The position numbers were made by a program, and so were the translations under genes. The notes below the pieces were generated by a model. That model searched no databases and had not been told where the DNA came from. It saw nothing but the letters and a program-made list of their open reading frames with translations. Below, in pieces: positions 1 to 18,835 of a DNA stretch of 64,000 nucleotides. How positions within the stretch are numbered: the stretch's first letter is position 1; each line of letters begins with the position of its first letter. This DNA comes from Bugula neritina. Taxonomy: Eukaryota > Bryozoa > Gymnolaemata > Cheilostomatida > Bugulidae. The stretch spans positions 27,354,504 through 27,418,503 of the forward strand of contig OZ037765.1 in NCBI GenBank assembly GCA_964035545.1, given 5' to 3'.

Positions 1-2134
1 TCCACATTTTCGTAGGCCTAGTATAGGTTGAAAGTCAAACATAAAGATAAACTACACGATAGGAATTTTTAGACAAACTATAAATTACAAATTTTACAGT
101 TAGTGAATTTGAGTGTAAATAGATGTAGTAGGTATTAGTATACTATTATAACTGGGCTCATACTAATACTACCAATAAGATTAATAATATAGCTATGCCT
201 ATAGTATAACTATATATAATAGTCACAACCACTTTTGAGGCTACTTTTACAATTAGATTAAAACAGTGCTTTGAACCTTTTTCAAAATTTAAAAAATACT
301 AAAGGTAAACCTTTGGCTTTAAAAAAAATTATAAAATTAAGTGCAAGTCATAAAAATCCCAATACACTCCTATCCTTAGGATTTAGGCTTGACACCTATG
401 ATCTACGACTGTTGATTTTATTAACATTTCAATTTGAAAAATATCAAACATTAGCCTTGTCCGTATTTGAACTACAAGTTTAACCTAAAGCTCCAGTACT
501 TTAATTCAGTCATAAATAAATTTCAACGTTGGGCGACAATCTAGTCAAAGGAAATCCGTATCGTTATTGCAAACTTGAAGATCAACATCAATAATGAATA
601 ACGCCAAGATAGAAATGGTTTCAGCTTTCAAGTTCAGGTTTGCCAGAGGGAAAGTAAGAATGTCGACTACACGTTAGACTTAATCATAATGGTAGACTTT
701 GGTTTAACATTCCGTCTCAATCCAGGCCCAATCACAGTTTGTAAGGTTTTAAATCTTTAATTTTTATTTGAAGATTAAGCCTTACTTTTAACTTACTCTT
801 AGCCTTGGGCTTAAGCTAAGGCTAAGCTTTTCAAAACTTCCATACTTTTTTACCATTTTTCTTAAAATGATTAAATGCGGCGCTACACAGCATTTAACTC
901 ACATTATTGTCTCCATCTATCGCCTCCAACAATTTATCTTTAATTTGTGAGGGGCTAGGAGACATCTAACGATGGATTGGTGCGGGTACTTCGAATTTTT
1001 TCAAGAGCGCACCCTATACCCTTCTTCTCGCTTTTGTCTCTCGACATTTCTTGATAGCTAAACGACACACGGACAGACTTTCGGATATGACGTCTTTCTC
1101 GAAAATGACATCATATTCGAGTTACTTCGGTAATCACGTGGTACAAGTCTTTGCTCTTTGACCTACAGTTGTCCAATGGTTATGCTGTATTTAATCAAGT
1201 CCCACCCAATAAGTGAACCCCGCCTACTTTTCTTACTTTAGCCCCACCTTCTTAACAGTATCAGTCTTGTACATTGCCAGCGATGTCAGTTATGTATTGA
1301 ATCCCAAACACAACGGTTAGTTACGGTGGCATAATGCGAGCATGATGCATGTAAAGTTGCTCTACAATTTGGTCATTGCGCCATTATTTCTATAAGAAAA
1401 GACAACTCCGTATAACAAAAACCTTCCTACATTACAGGACACTTGCAAAATAATTGGAAACAATATTATATATAAAGTGTTTTTTTTTTATAAAACTATT
1501 GTGGAGCGGAGTTTTATTTTCAACTTCCATGGATAGTATAATAGCACTCTAGCCTGAAGGCATATTGTTATAGATATGATGTGATTGAAATTTGAGTGGA
1601 AAATAATGCTAATTTTGCTTAACCTTTGAACAAAATTATAAATTGTACTAGTTGAAAATACAATCACTTATGCTTAAAGACACTATGTCTAAAGTTATAG
1701 CAACATATATAATAACTTAAAAACCAGCATCAAACTTTCTCTAGAGCTATACAAAGAACCATTATATTATGCAGTAAACGAGGATTTTTACTAATTAGGC
1801 AAAACAGTATATAGCAGCATATTAATTGACAAGTTGAGTTACAGAAATTCACTATTCAATATTTATACCTCACAAGAGAAGATTGACATGTCCCTATTAA
1901 ACACTAGTTATTTGTGAGTGATTTTAAAAGTGAATTTATTTTCGGGATTCAACAAAACCAAAAAGTAACAGAACAGTCATCCGCCACAAATACACATAAT
2001 TATTAGCAAAATAATTTTGAAATCCACTCTGTCAAAACAAATAATATTAATGAAATTTGAATTTCAGTAAAAAAGTGAAGATAAACCAATGTTTTAAAAT
2101 TAGTTTTAATTAAATGATTCTAAAAAAGGTGTGT
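1..2134. other. Left-edge intergenic DNA, no supported gene
   Basis: No reading frame with splice support was found. Open frames here are short, AT-rich and lysine/leucine-biased, as expected by chance. The stretch 840-1400 is clearly richer in G+C and CpG than its surroundings. It carries CACGTG (about 1136), TGACGT-like and TGACATCA-like sites (about 1087-1115) and, on the minus strand, ATTGG and GGCGGGG boxes (about 1200-1230). It could be a promoter or CpG-rich regulatory patch for a gene lying off the left edge. This rests on base composition and short motifs only. The remainder (1400-2134) is the probable 3' flank of the minus-strand coiled-coil gene. Confidence 0.3.
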
Positions 2135-4691
2135 TCAAGTAAAGTTGGAAAAGAACTTGAAATGTCTGTTATTAGCTTCTTTTCTTGCTCCAACAAATTC
2201 AATGCTTGAATTAGCTGCTTTTTCCTTTAAAAATAAAAGAAATAGAACACTCAAAATATATAAATAATGCATAAAACACAATGTGTTTAAAAGTTTGAAT
2301 AAAGCAAGTTTTTGATTCTACTACAACACTAAATCAAGTGAAACTGTGTGATTATATCCAATGCACTGTTGAGTATGCACATCATACAATCGAAAATTAG
2401 CCTCATAATACCAATTATAACAGTCCATGTTATTATTGAACAATTTTTGGACATACCGCAGGTGATACACTGCTGTTATCATTATGATGATGAGACTGGA
2501 CACCAATAGCTGGTAGCACAGTAACAGCATTTTCCTTTGTCAAACCAGTGTTTACAATATCTTCACGTTGAAACTTCTCTTTCTGAACATAAATATTACA
2601 TGAAGTCATGAAAGTAGAATAAGAATAGAAGCTCAAAGAATAGAATACATTAGTTTTCATTTTATGAGACTCATTTCCTCAGAGCATTGAAGTACAACAA
2701 GTGTACATTATCACAGAGGTTAAAGGATTTCACTTAAACAGGTAAAGAATAGTTAGCCCGTACAGCATCATACATAGATGGTCTGTGAGCCGGACTTGGC
2801 AATGGAGAAACTGCTTTTGTGTCTGCAACCCTCTTGTTGAACTTAAACCGTTTTGTTTTTGGGTAGTCGCATTGACTTAATGTCTCTGCAGCATCTGATG
2901 ACTCAATCACAGCCGTTTGTTGAGAGTGAATGTCGGGTTCACTGAGGTTGAAATGATATGCTCCATTCTCAACAATACAGTCAGCATTATTTGCGACAGC
3001 AGAAGAAACCTGCTGCCGATTATACAGAGGCGGCTGCTGATACCATCTCTGCTGTCTATGATGTGCAAGCTGTCTTCTATAGTTACGACATTCGTCTTTC
3101 AATGCCCCTTCTTGTTTCAACAAAGATTGCAGGTCTGTTTTCTTTCTTTTAAAATGTAAAACAATGACAATAAAGTTTATTACATGTTACACGAAAAGTA
3201 TAATTCAATAAAATCTAAATTTCTGTATTGTAAGTATTTAGCTTGATAAACCGAGAGAAAAGACAGCATGTGCAGTTAAACAATGCAAACATCAAAATCT
3301 AGAACTTATTCAACTTTCAGGGATGCAAATGATAATCTTTCATATTTTAGTAGTCAAGGGTATATTATTGAATCAGTAGCAAATACAAAGAACACAAATA
3401 AAGGATTTTAAAAACTTGAGACAATTGATAACCACAGTTGAAGAAATGCTACGATATAAAGCTGAATGCTTGTACTAGAGTAAATGGTGGTTCTTTCACA
3501 TAATTTTACACATCATTACACAGTTATTAATTGTCCAAGTCAATTGTTGAAATAACTTTATGCAACAATCATACCCTTCAAGTTCTGCAAAATATATCAT
3601 TATGTACATCTTTAAATGTACGATACTTGTGGAATAACATGATAAATGCATATGATAAAAAACTGAAGTCATGCTAATAATTATTTACTAGTAAAATTAT
3701 TTTCTGGACACGTAAATTTATGCAGCATGTAGTGACCTCTAAGTTACCTTTGATGTCTTCTTTTAATGTTGATATTGTTTCATGAAGTTCACAGATCACC
3801 ATTCTTTGATTCTGAAGTTCATATTTTAGATCATTGAGCTCCTTTACTGCTACAGCACATCATATAGATTTTAGTTTAAATGTCGACCCCTGCTGTATTA
3901 GAACTGTATACTTCAAGTGATTTATTAACAGCCATTTCTACTATAAACCTTTTTACAGACCGACTCTGATTCTGCACTAAATATACTTGCTATGTCTTAT
4001 AGAAAATAAATACTATGCAGTATCGAAAATAAACAAAACACAATTTCATTTCACTACTTACATACAGTTAACTTCAGTTTTTGCTACCAAACTTGACAAA
4101 CTATTTTAGTAGAGGGCATCAATCGACTGGGAGAGCTAAACGTTACATTCTTGCACTCTTACTGTCTACTTTAGCTCAAAAGTCTTACTTAAACTCAAGA
4201 TTCATACTTACACTCATTTGCTTTCTTGCTGCCTGTGCCCACTTGATTATGTTTTACAGATGTTGGCAGCATGTTCAAAAGATCTTCACATAATTCAACT
4301 AAATTTGCAGATGTTGATTTCTGGGCAGCCCAGTTCTCATTCTAGATGTAAATAATATATTAGCAATATTCAATAAAGCATACACCAATATAAAGTACCA
4401 AGTATGATGAAGATGTACAGGTGTTTCTTATTAGTTGAACAAAAGGCAGTAGAATCCGGATTTTAGAAATTGAAATATATAACTAAACTAAGTAAGCAAT
4501 TTAATTTTATCAAGAGTGATTTAAAAGCTTTTCCAATTAAACCATATTTTGATAATAAATATTCTTACCAAATCTTTAGATATACTATTCCAGTGACCTG
4601 AAACTTCAAAAAAGGTAGACTTAGCTGCCTCATGCTCAGCTTGCACCTTCACAAGAGATTCGTCTGAAAAGCAAAAGGCTTCAACTTCCAT
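2135..4691 (-). CDS. Coiled-coil protein of unknown family (six exons, ~321 aa)
   Basis: Rebuilt by hand from six minus-strand exons: 4569-4691, 4212-4341, 3748-3849, 2740-3134, 2457-2582 and 2135-2224. All have GT-AG junctions with matching phases (966 nt including stop). It starts MEVEAFCFSDESL at ATG 4691 and ends FKFFSNFT at TGA 2135-2137. Residues ~85-150 form a heptad-like, charged coiled coil containing LNDLKYELQNQRMVICELHE. This is followed by a Gln/His/Tyr-rich stretch (HHRQQRWYQQPPLYNRQQ) and a Ser/Pro-rich basic region. There is no signal peptide, membrane span or catalytic motif. I do not recognise the family; a scaffold or centrosomal/trafficking coiled-coil protein would fit but is a guess. 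It is divergent from the Drp1 gene to its right, separated by about 3.2 kb of hexamer-array DNA. Exon phasing strongly supports a real gene; further 5' UTR exons are possible. Confidence 0.72.
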
Positions 4692-7600
4692 CCTGCTATT
4701 GAAATACTATACCAGTTGTCTGAAAATTAAGCAATTCAATCTTCTTATAAAATGCAACTAAAGTACATATAATCAAAATAACTATTTCTAACCTACTTAA
4801 ACTGAGATCATCATCTAATAATTAAATCAACTAAAAGTTTGTTATTATTAACCTTATTAAATTTAATAATGATAGTAAATTACCACGCATATAGTCATAG
4901 TGGAACTGTATCATATTTACATTTATAGAATTGATAATTGCCAAGCACTATTACTATTAATAGCCATTACATTCACTACTAGTATTAAAATTACCAGTAG
5001 TGAATGTAGTAGTATTATGGTATGTCTTAGTAAAGTATTAGTATTAACATCATTTTAAATTTAATTACTATTGCCTAATTATAATATATCAATTATTATA
5101 TTATAATTTGAAGAATTGCATTTATGAATTTACTATTTAGCAGCAGTGCAGACTTAATTATAAGCCTTAGTCATAGTGATATTGAGAATCATCCTGATAG
5201 TGATATTTATAGTTATACTTATAGTAATACTCATACTGTCGTAGTTACTACTAATAGTAGTACTATTGTACTAATATTAATAATAATACTAATAGTAATA
5301 CTAATAGTAATAGTAATCATCATAATGATAATGAAAATGTATAATACAATAAGAATATTAAATTCAATTACAAATACTTTAAACATTAAAAATAAAAGTA
5401 TAAATCAAAATTGAAACATATCAATAAGATTTAATAATTATAATATTAATATTAATAATAATATAATAATAATTATAATATTAATATATTTATACTCATA
5501 CTGTTATAGAAATATTACCCAAATATAAATTATAGATATTTGATAAATAATTATAATGATAATTATTATTATGTATTACTATTAGTATATCACTGACACT
5601 ATATCAATGTAAATTGAATTTATTAAACATCTTATATCAATATGATTAATATCATTATTATAACTATGTTTATTATGCCCTAGCCCTAGGCCTATGCAGT
5701 ATGCGGCCTACGGTATTCCCTGATGGTTATTATTACTTCTGTATTTTAAATTCAAAATCCTTTGAAGAGGTGGAAAGGATAACTCTATAACCGTGTGTTC
5801 ACTCTTAAATATTTAAAAGGAGTTATCTTCTCTCTCATATCTGATGCGGTCGTAAAATTCAGGCAATTACTCATTACCGCTGCTGTAACTTTCGATGTAT
5901 CATTATGATAATGTAGGGCAATAAATTATTATAATGATTATCGTAGCGCACTATGACCATGGCTATGACAGCACTATCAAACGCTTCAAAGTTTTAATAT
6001 TGATATTCATTTTGACATTAGCTTTGCCTTCTACTTCTGTAGAGCAGCAGGCTATCTTACTCTTATTCTTAAAATAGAAAATTAAACAATTATTATTAAC
6101 TTTAACTTAGTGATACTGTCAGTGTGAGTGTTTGTGTAATTTTAGACTGTTCAGTGTTCATGTTTATGTTACTAAATAATAATTTCTAGTACTAGTAGTG
6201 AGTAGTACCATGACCATCAGATCACTACGAGTATCGGTATCAGTTATCACTATCAGTATCAGTATGAAAATTAAATTCTACTTTTACTTTGACGTTGAGT
6301 TTGAATATCTATATCAAGTATCTATATGACATCAATTATCATTATGATTTGTCATTTGATGTTATCACTATGACTATGACTGAGTATCATTATGAGTGTC
6401 GACTTAAGATTGCAATTTTTATTCTCATGATTCTAATGACTAATCATCATGATTATATTATTTGATTTATTAACAATACTAATAGTAATACTAATACTAA
6501 TAGTAATAGTTATACTTATTCTTAATCTTATAGTTACATGATAATGATTATTATTATAATTAATATAATAGCTATTACTATTACTATTAGTATTAGTATT
6601 GCTATTAGATTACCATTATTATAATTGTAGCTTATAATAGTGATAATCTAATTGTGTCATTTATCATTAATATTATATTTACTTTTAGTTTTAGTACAGC
6701 TTTTCGGCCAACTTAAACTTTTATGTTCAAAACTGATAATATAATCATAGAGTTATACTTAGAGACAGTTAAAGTGAAAGTGATAATTATATCCTTCTTA
6801 ATATTGCATTTGCTATACATATTCAACTTATTTTCAATGTTCATTTTTATTTTTATTGCTATTACTATTAGTATTAGCATAAGTATTAATAATTAATATT
6901 GCTACTACTACCACAACTACTAGTTAACAGCTTACTATAACTATAAGACTAAGTACTACTATTACTATTACATTTAGTTTGAATGTATTACTATTAGTAT
7001 TACCCTTAGACTTAGTACTTATTAGTTGGAATAATCATGCTGATATTTATAAGATCAATTAGTTTAATATTTTTAATATTTCTAATAATAATATTATTGT
7101 TAACTTTACTTACAATAATAACATCAATGATGATTTCATTTACAGCTACTAATAGTCAGTAAATATAGTCACTGTTAGTGTTAGCCTGATTAGTTTAGCC
7201 TAATGACCACAATTTTGTAGTTGCCTAATTATTATTGTCATTATAAATGTAAATATTATATTTAGGCTTATTAATTATTTAGGAGAGTCATAAAATTATT
7301 GTGTTGCATTTGTATACTGTTTGATTTTATTATGTCTAATGCTAGTACATATTGGATTAGTTGTTGTGCATGTTTTGTCATTTTGTGGACAATGCATCTA
7401 GTAGCAATTTTATACTTTCAATTAGTTGTAAAATTCAAACTGTAACATTACTAAGTACAGGATAGGGCAAAACAATCTTATTGTTTAGTGTTGGTCTGTA
7501 TGTCTTACAATTTTCAGGAATTTTTTCAATGCAGTTTTTAACATCAAATCCTTTAACCTGTCATTGACTAAAGTCAGTGAACTAAATTCTATTTAATAAA

Positions 7601-7861
7601 AGCAATGAACTAGCTGAAGTATGATTTAATGAATTGTAAATGGATGTTAATTCCTCATTTACATCTGCTTGTGCATTTATTGATGAATAGAATTTTATAA
7701 ATTTATGTTTTATAAGGTGAGAGAGTATGTGTGTTCACTTGCATACTCAATTCATACTTCTGTATAATAATATTCTGCTGTATTTTTCTCGTTGTTTAGG
7801 TATATAGAAGCGTAAATTATAAATTTGTAGTTCTTTGCGTGTGAAGCCGTTGCATTAGACC
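4692..7861. repeat. Head-to-head intergenic interval with degenerate ACT/AGT hexamer array
   Basis: This is the interval between the start codons of two divergent genes. Most of 5150-7020 is low-complexity DNA in which ACT or AGT recurs at a 6-bp spacing with short variable spacers: ACTAAT/AGTAAT units at 5270-5310, 6480-6510, 6570-6600 and 6860-6885; AGTATC-type units at 6225-6260. Because ACT and AGT are reverse complements, both strands look alike. Pure AT blocks (5430-5500) lie between. It is not coding: its open frames are Ile/Ser/Asn/Tyr strings from the repeat. The right end holds a probable 5' UTR exon of the Drp1 gene, beginning about 7800 after a TTTAG acceptor. Confidence 0.7.
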
Positions 7862-13564
<5,703 letters not shown>

Positions 13565-14159
13565 ATTCTGGAGCATCCATTGTTCATTCAAATCTTGGTT
13601 TTTAAATAGTTTATTTTGTCTTGGCTTCGCACCTCTAGCAAGCTGACTAGGTTAATGTTAGATACATTTTTTCAAAATTTTTTTTCCATGTTGTTATATC
13701 TATCTGTTTTCATTGAAATTGTTCTTATTTTTTGGTAAAGGATATTAAAATAGCGTGTATGGTTAAATTTGCAACATTACTGTTTTAAATTATAAATCAG
13801 AGTACTTGAACTAAAAAGATAAAGTCTGTTTTTAATGAACACTACTATTTAGACAATGCATAGTAAAAATATAGTTTGTGCATATTAAACATGGCCCGTA
13901 GGGAACACAAATGCTTTAATTTCAATCTCAAACAATAAATTGTGAACAAACAGTGAATTTTATAATTATGGCAGCTAAATTTCCCTGCTCTTCAGGTTCA
14001 CAAATAAACAATATAGGATAGCTGTTACATATTAAACTATTTTACAGGTAACAGGAAAAATAGAACACTATTTAAAACTATATACATAAATTAGCTATTT
14101 TAAAAAGTATTGAAATAAATTGTGTATAAATGTGAAAAACATAGCTACAGTTTTGTTAA
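13565..14159. other. Convergent 3' flank between Drp1 and RSBN1-type genes
   Basis: These 595 bp separate two facing stop codons. Plus-strand AATAAA motifs occur near 13935, 14005 and 14115. A minus-strand AATAAA (TTTATT on plus) lies near 13611. If used, they would make the two 3' UTRs overlap. No ORF or repeat is supported. Confidence 0.55.
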
Positions 14160-17100
14160 TCAAGCAGATAATGACCCCATTTCACTTGAATTGCCAGAGT
14201 TATCAGCACTTGCAACGAGGAAACCCTGATGGTGATCATCTGTAACACTATTTATTGCTTCATGATCTACTATATCGGCAGGTTGAAGCTGCTCTTCTAT
14301 CTTCGCAAGAAGTTCCGGGTGGTACTGCTTCAGTCGCACATGCCAGGCTACGCTAGTTACTGCCGACACTGTGCGGAACTGGTGTATCACATTTCTTGGA
14401 ATGAAATAGATATCACTATCTCTAAGAGTAATCCTTGCATAATGCACTCCTTCTCGGCGCAGCTGGTTAAGTTTAGCATCTTCTACCCATGTCACACACT
14501 ACAAGAAAGGCATTTAATACATTGTGTTTCCATTTGGTTGGTTGATTAGTATGATGAAAACAAAATAATATTGAAGTTTTTGCAAAATTACAAGCTAATA
14601 TCTGCATTCCACTTACCTGAGAAACGGGAGGTTCATGTAGGTCCAACTGTAATTTGTTGACAACATCAAGGAAGTTGACTGCACTAAATGCCACTACATC
14701 TTTTACAATTCTTTCACCATGAAACCTACAAAACACTTGTTTATTTAAAAAATTTTTAATTACCTTTTGAAAATTTGCAAAAATATGAATAAATTGGACT
14801 GCAACATTTTAACTACTACAGGCATTCACTAGCTTAGCTTGTCTTACTTTTGTCCACAATGCACTGCCTTAAGAACAGCTGCCGCTGCTGTAGTTTGTCT
14901 ATCAAACCCTTGACCAATATGATCAGCATGGCATTTAGTCCTATCCTCAACTAGAGTCTCCCTCGGTTCAGAAGATCTTGGTAAGTAAAATTGCAGATTC
15001 CTCAGCTCATTCGACCCACGACTATAAACAAGAGTGCAAGAAACTGGAATAAAATGAGGAAAAAGAGAGTTTTACAGCACAAGCTAAAATGACAAATGTC
15101 AAGAAAGAATAAAAACAAGAAGTAATTGGATTAATTAAAAGAGGTTAGATAACAATAACTTGAATGGAAACAAAAACACAATACGCAACAAATTCAGCAT
15201 TATTGCTAACAAGTCAACTTGTGTTACCCTGATTTAAGCAATCCGTGACTCTCAATAGCATACAAATCAACGAAACTCCTAAAATGTTATCACACACAGA
15301 GAAATTTACACAAATTTTTCTGTTCATGTAAATGGCTTATCATAGTTATGCCACTATTTCAATTTCGGCACCCATAATAGAAAAAATGCTTCAATGTTAA
15401 ACTGACAGGCATGGAAAAACCAGTGAAATAAATCTAAACCTTTAGGAGTTGTCTTCTTTTAGTCAAAGTGCGTAAAAAGTTAATATAATGCAAAATGTTT
15501 CAAATTGTATTAATATATCAAATAGCAAACATGTGCACGGTAGAATTGATAATATAAGTGTTCTAATCAGTGCTCATAGTAACCAACCAAAATGAATATA
15601 ATGACATAACATTAAAAAACTATCAAACAAGCACTGGCACATGGCATAAATTTCCTGCAAGATTACCTATTTTTGATATTTGCTTATGACATATTTTAAA
15701 AGATTTGTAATCACATTGGATATAAAATGTGTGGGTATATCTAACATACATTTTTTGCCTCTTATAAGGTGACTTTGGTAAATCAGCTGTTGGTACAACT
15801 TGTTCACCAGGTCTAGTCCACAATATAGGTCCATCATTACTAGTTTGCCGAGGCATTCCATGAGCAACAGACAGTTCACTCCAAGGCATTGATACTTTTA
15901 GAAACATATTTGCTTCGAGAAGGTCAAGCAGGTCAGTCAGAAAACCTCCTACCTACATAACAAGGATGTGGAAACTTCTTAGATGTATAATGAGCAATCT
16001 ATGTGGAGACAACTCAAGAGTTCAGACATAAAGTATAACACAAAGTTTGAAAAAAAGAAACTATTAAAAATTATAGCAAAGTATTACGCTTTTCTCTATT
16101 TTCATGAACAGAAACTATTAATAGCCAACAAACCTCTTCCTGAGCTAGGCCTACCAGGCTTAGCTGTAGCAAGGGACCAGCTCTGTATGTGCCACACGAA
16201 TATGTGTTGTATATTTTTTCTTTCACTTCTGACATATTTACAGTTTCAATATCAGATTTTCCAAGCATTCCCATCTTCGCTGTCATGTTAGGATGCTTTT
16301 CTGCTAAATAGTCAATGAGATCAGGTATGTCATGTGCTGAGTTGTGGACAATGGCCATAATAAAGTATGCTTGCTGATTTTCATCTTCTAGGAATGCCAG
16401 TTTCATAAATTCATCTACAAATGCTGAACGTTTTGAGTCAGGCAGAGTATCTATCTCGTCTTGGTAACTGTGCAAAACAAGGCCCCCACCATTGGTGTGC
16501 ACTTCAACGTGCAAAAACTTTGCAAATTCACCGGTTATATCAGTAGAAATGTAACGCTTTATAACATGATATTCTGATAGATAAGGCTCCTTAGTGGACA
16601 GTTCGACTTTCGCTTTAGAAACGAACCGCTCGTTGGGTACAGATTCGGGCAAGGATGCAGTAGATTTACACGGCGATTTCATATCATGTTTTTGACGCTT
16701 GTGCCGATGAGAGTTTGGTGTCTTAGTATCGTGATTGTCAGAACCAGTGGGTTTCAGTTCAAGATGCTGTGTACCATACAATGAGGAGATCATGCTCGAA
16801 GTGCTGGGTTGCTTACTTGAGTTGGGTAGGTTTGGTTTTGTTGCAGCTGATTCTTTTCGTTCTTTATCTCGGTGTTTCTTCTTAGATTTCTTTTTTTCAT
16901 AGAAGTTTGATATGTGGAACTTATTAGATGAATTGAGTTTTAAACTTTTCTCCTGACGTTCTGTACAGACAGGGAATGTATTAGCACTAGCTTCCTTGCA
17001 GACAGTGTCTAATGTAACAGTTTCACTGGGAGCTTGATTCCAACTTGCACCGCCTGCCATCATCTCTGGGTGCTTTGGTTTGGCGGGTTTAGAAGTCTCA

Positions 17101-18826
17101 TCTTGTTTTTCTTGTTTAACATTCGCATGATCAGATTTACTATGCTTATGTTTCCGTTCTTTTGACTTATCTTTTTTACGATCTTTATATTTATGGTGGT
17201 GATGCCGGTTTTCCTTTTTAACCTTTTTAAAATGTTTTTCATTTTGATGGCAGGCTGGGTCAGCTTTTCGTTTTGTTGGAGCTAAAATTTAAATAAAACT
17301 GTTTATGGATCTTTAAATTGGCTGCTTTATGTTGTTGACAACTCTTGCTCAAAGATTTGCAATTTCTCAAATATTACAAAGTTGCCAATCTTTATAATTA
17401 CACAGACCCTTACAACTATAACAAACAATACAGCAACACAAATAATATAATTCATTCCTAAAACTTATAAACTACAAGCAGCAAAAATTTAAGTTTTTCA
17501 ATTACCAACAAGTTAGGAATTAATCATTAAATGAATCATTTTTTTTTAAAAAGGCGTCCTATAAAAATATTATTTTAATTCACAAATTTAATGCCCAAAA
17601 TGGTTATACCAGTACTATATATAGCAAATTTATGTTTATATTTTCTTCTAAATGACAACATCACCACATAGTTTCATACAGCAAACTGCACTCGCTATAT
17701 ATGTAGTTCATGTAAAACATTGGTCAATAAATGGAAAACTATGTTACACTTTTCATACGTGTAGAAATACGAAACCATCAATTCCGAACAATCTTGTTAC
17801 TAGCAATTTATCTTATAAAACAGTAATAAGTAATCAAACAAGTGTTTGACAATTTGTGAAATTGACAGAAAAAACTGCACTGTTTTGCTGAGCAATATTC
17901 TTAACTACTGATTTCTTTGTTATAGATCACCACAGAAAAACAAAATACCTTATTGGCCATGCATAAAGGAAATGCACTAATCCCCACACATTCCATAACA
18001 AATTAAAATTCAATAAAAACACCTATAAGTGGCTGCTATAGCAACATAAACTAAATTAGACATTTTTGCTAAATCTAAATACAACACAACTTCAATAAAA
18101 AATGAGGAGAGCCGAGTATACATTGACTAAACAGTTTTTCTACAAAGAATGAACAAGAATTTACTAACCTGCAGCATGATCCATAGAATGTTGAAGTGGA
18201 TTGATAGTGGATGTAGTTGTAGTTAGTTTGATGTCTTCTATTAGGTCATTCTCATGGCCCAGGGGTTCTGTGTTAGTTTTAGGATCAAAAGAAGTATTAT
18301 CATTTAGACTGCCTTCATCAGCTACGAGGTGGTTTACTGAACTACTGCCTTGAGCATTTAATCCTACTGCATCCGATGAACTTATTTCAGGCGATTCTTT
18401 CATATAAGTGTGCACTACAGGCTCTGTCGGCAACTCCTTGGACGAATGAGAATCTTTTGAGGACTTGTGCTCTTTATGAGATTTATGCTTGCGAGTGTCT
18501 GAGTGCTTTTTATGCTTTTTTTCTTTTACACGCTTGCGGTCCTTGCACTTTGCCTGTTTAGGTACAGATGCTTCATAATTGACCGCCACATGACTGTCTG
18601 TTTTCAGAGTACTTTCTTCTGTGCTATGAAGTTCAATATTAGCATTTGAATGTCCATTTGATTTTGTCGCTAAAGGTAAAGCTTGCTTAATTTCAGCATT
18701 ATCATGGTTAGTAGAAATGAACTCCTTTTGAATCATTTCACGATCTTTTAAACCAACACCATTCAGGAGCAGTTTATCATCAGAGCTCACAGCATGAGGC
18801 TCACCATCATTTTCATTCAACACCAT
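14160..18826 (-). CDS. RSBN1: RSBN1/KDM9-family nuclear protein (putative H4K20me2 demethylase family)
   Basis: Six minus-strand exons: 18169-18826, 16134-17281, 15750-15952, 14848-15021, 14617-14725 and 14160-14498. Phases agree (2631 nt, ~876 aa; vertebrate RSBN1/RSBN1L ~800-850). The N-terminal ~400 residues are low-complexity, Lys/His/Ser-rich with likely nuclear localisation signals ([12 protein letters not shown]). The conserved core starts near residue 400. It includes [74 protein letters not shown] and [16 protein letters not shown], all typical of RSBN1. C. elegans DPY-21 in this superfamily is a JmjC H4K20me2 demethylase. H701-A-D703 and H803 are candidate metal ligands, which is my inference. 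The acceptor before the start exon (exon from 18835) leaves a short overlapping upstream ORF. Not distinguishable between vertebrate paralogues RSBN1 and RSBN1L; probably pre-duplication. Confidence 0.93.
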
Positions 18827-18835
18827 TTGGCATAG

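Noticed and set aside
2734-2739. Stop of the 129-codon frame as the end of the coiled-coil gene
   Set aside because: A GTTTAAGT donor immediately before it joins in phase to two further exons.
5124-5414. 96-codon open frame, and similar ones at 19883-20261 and 59892-60110
   Set aside because: They are translations of the ACT/AGT hexamer arrays (Ser/Ile/Thr/Val strings) with no stop because the repeat lacks them; no splice or promoter context.
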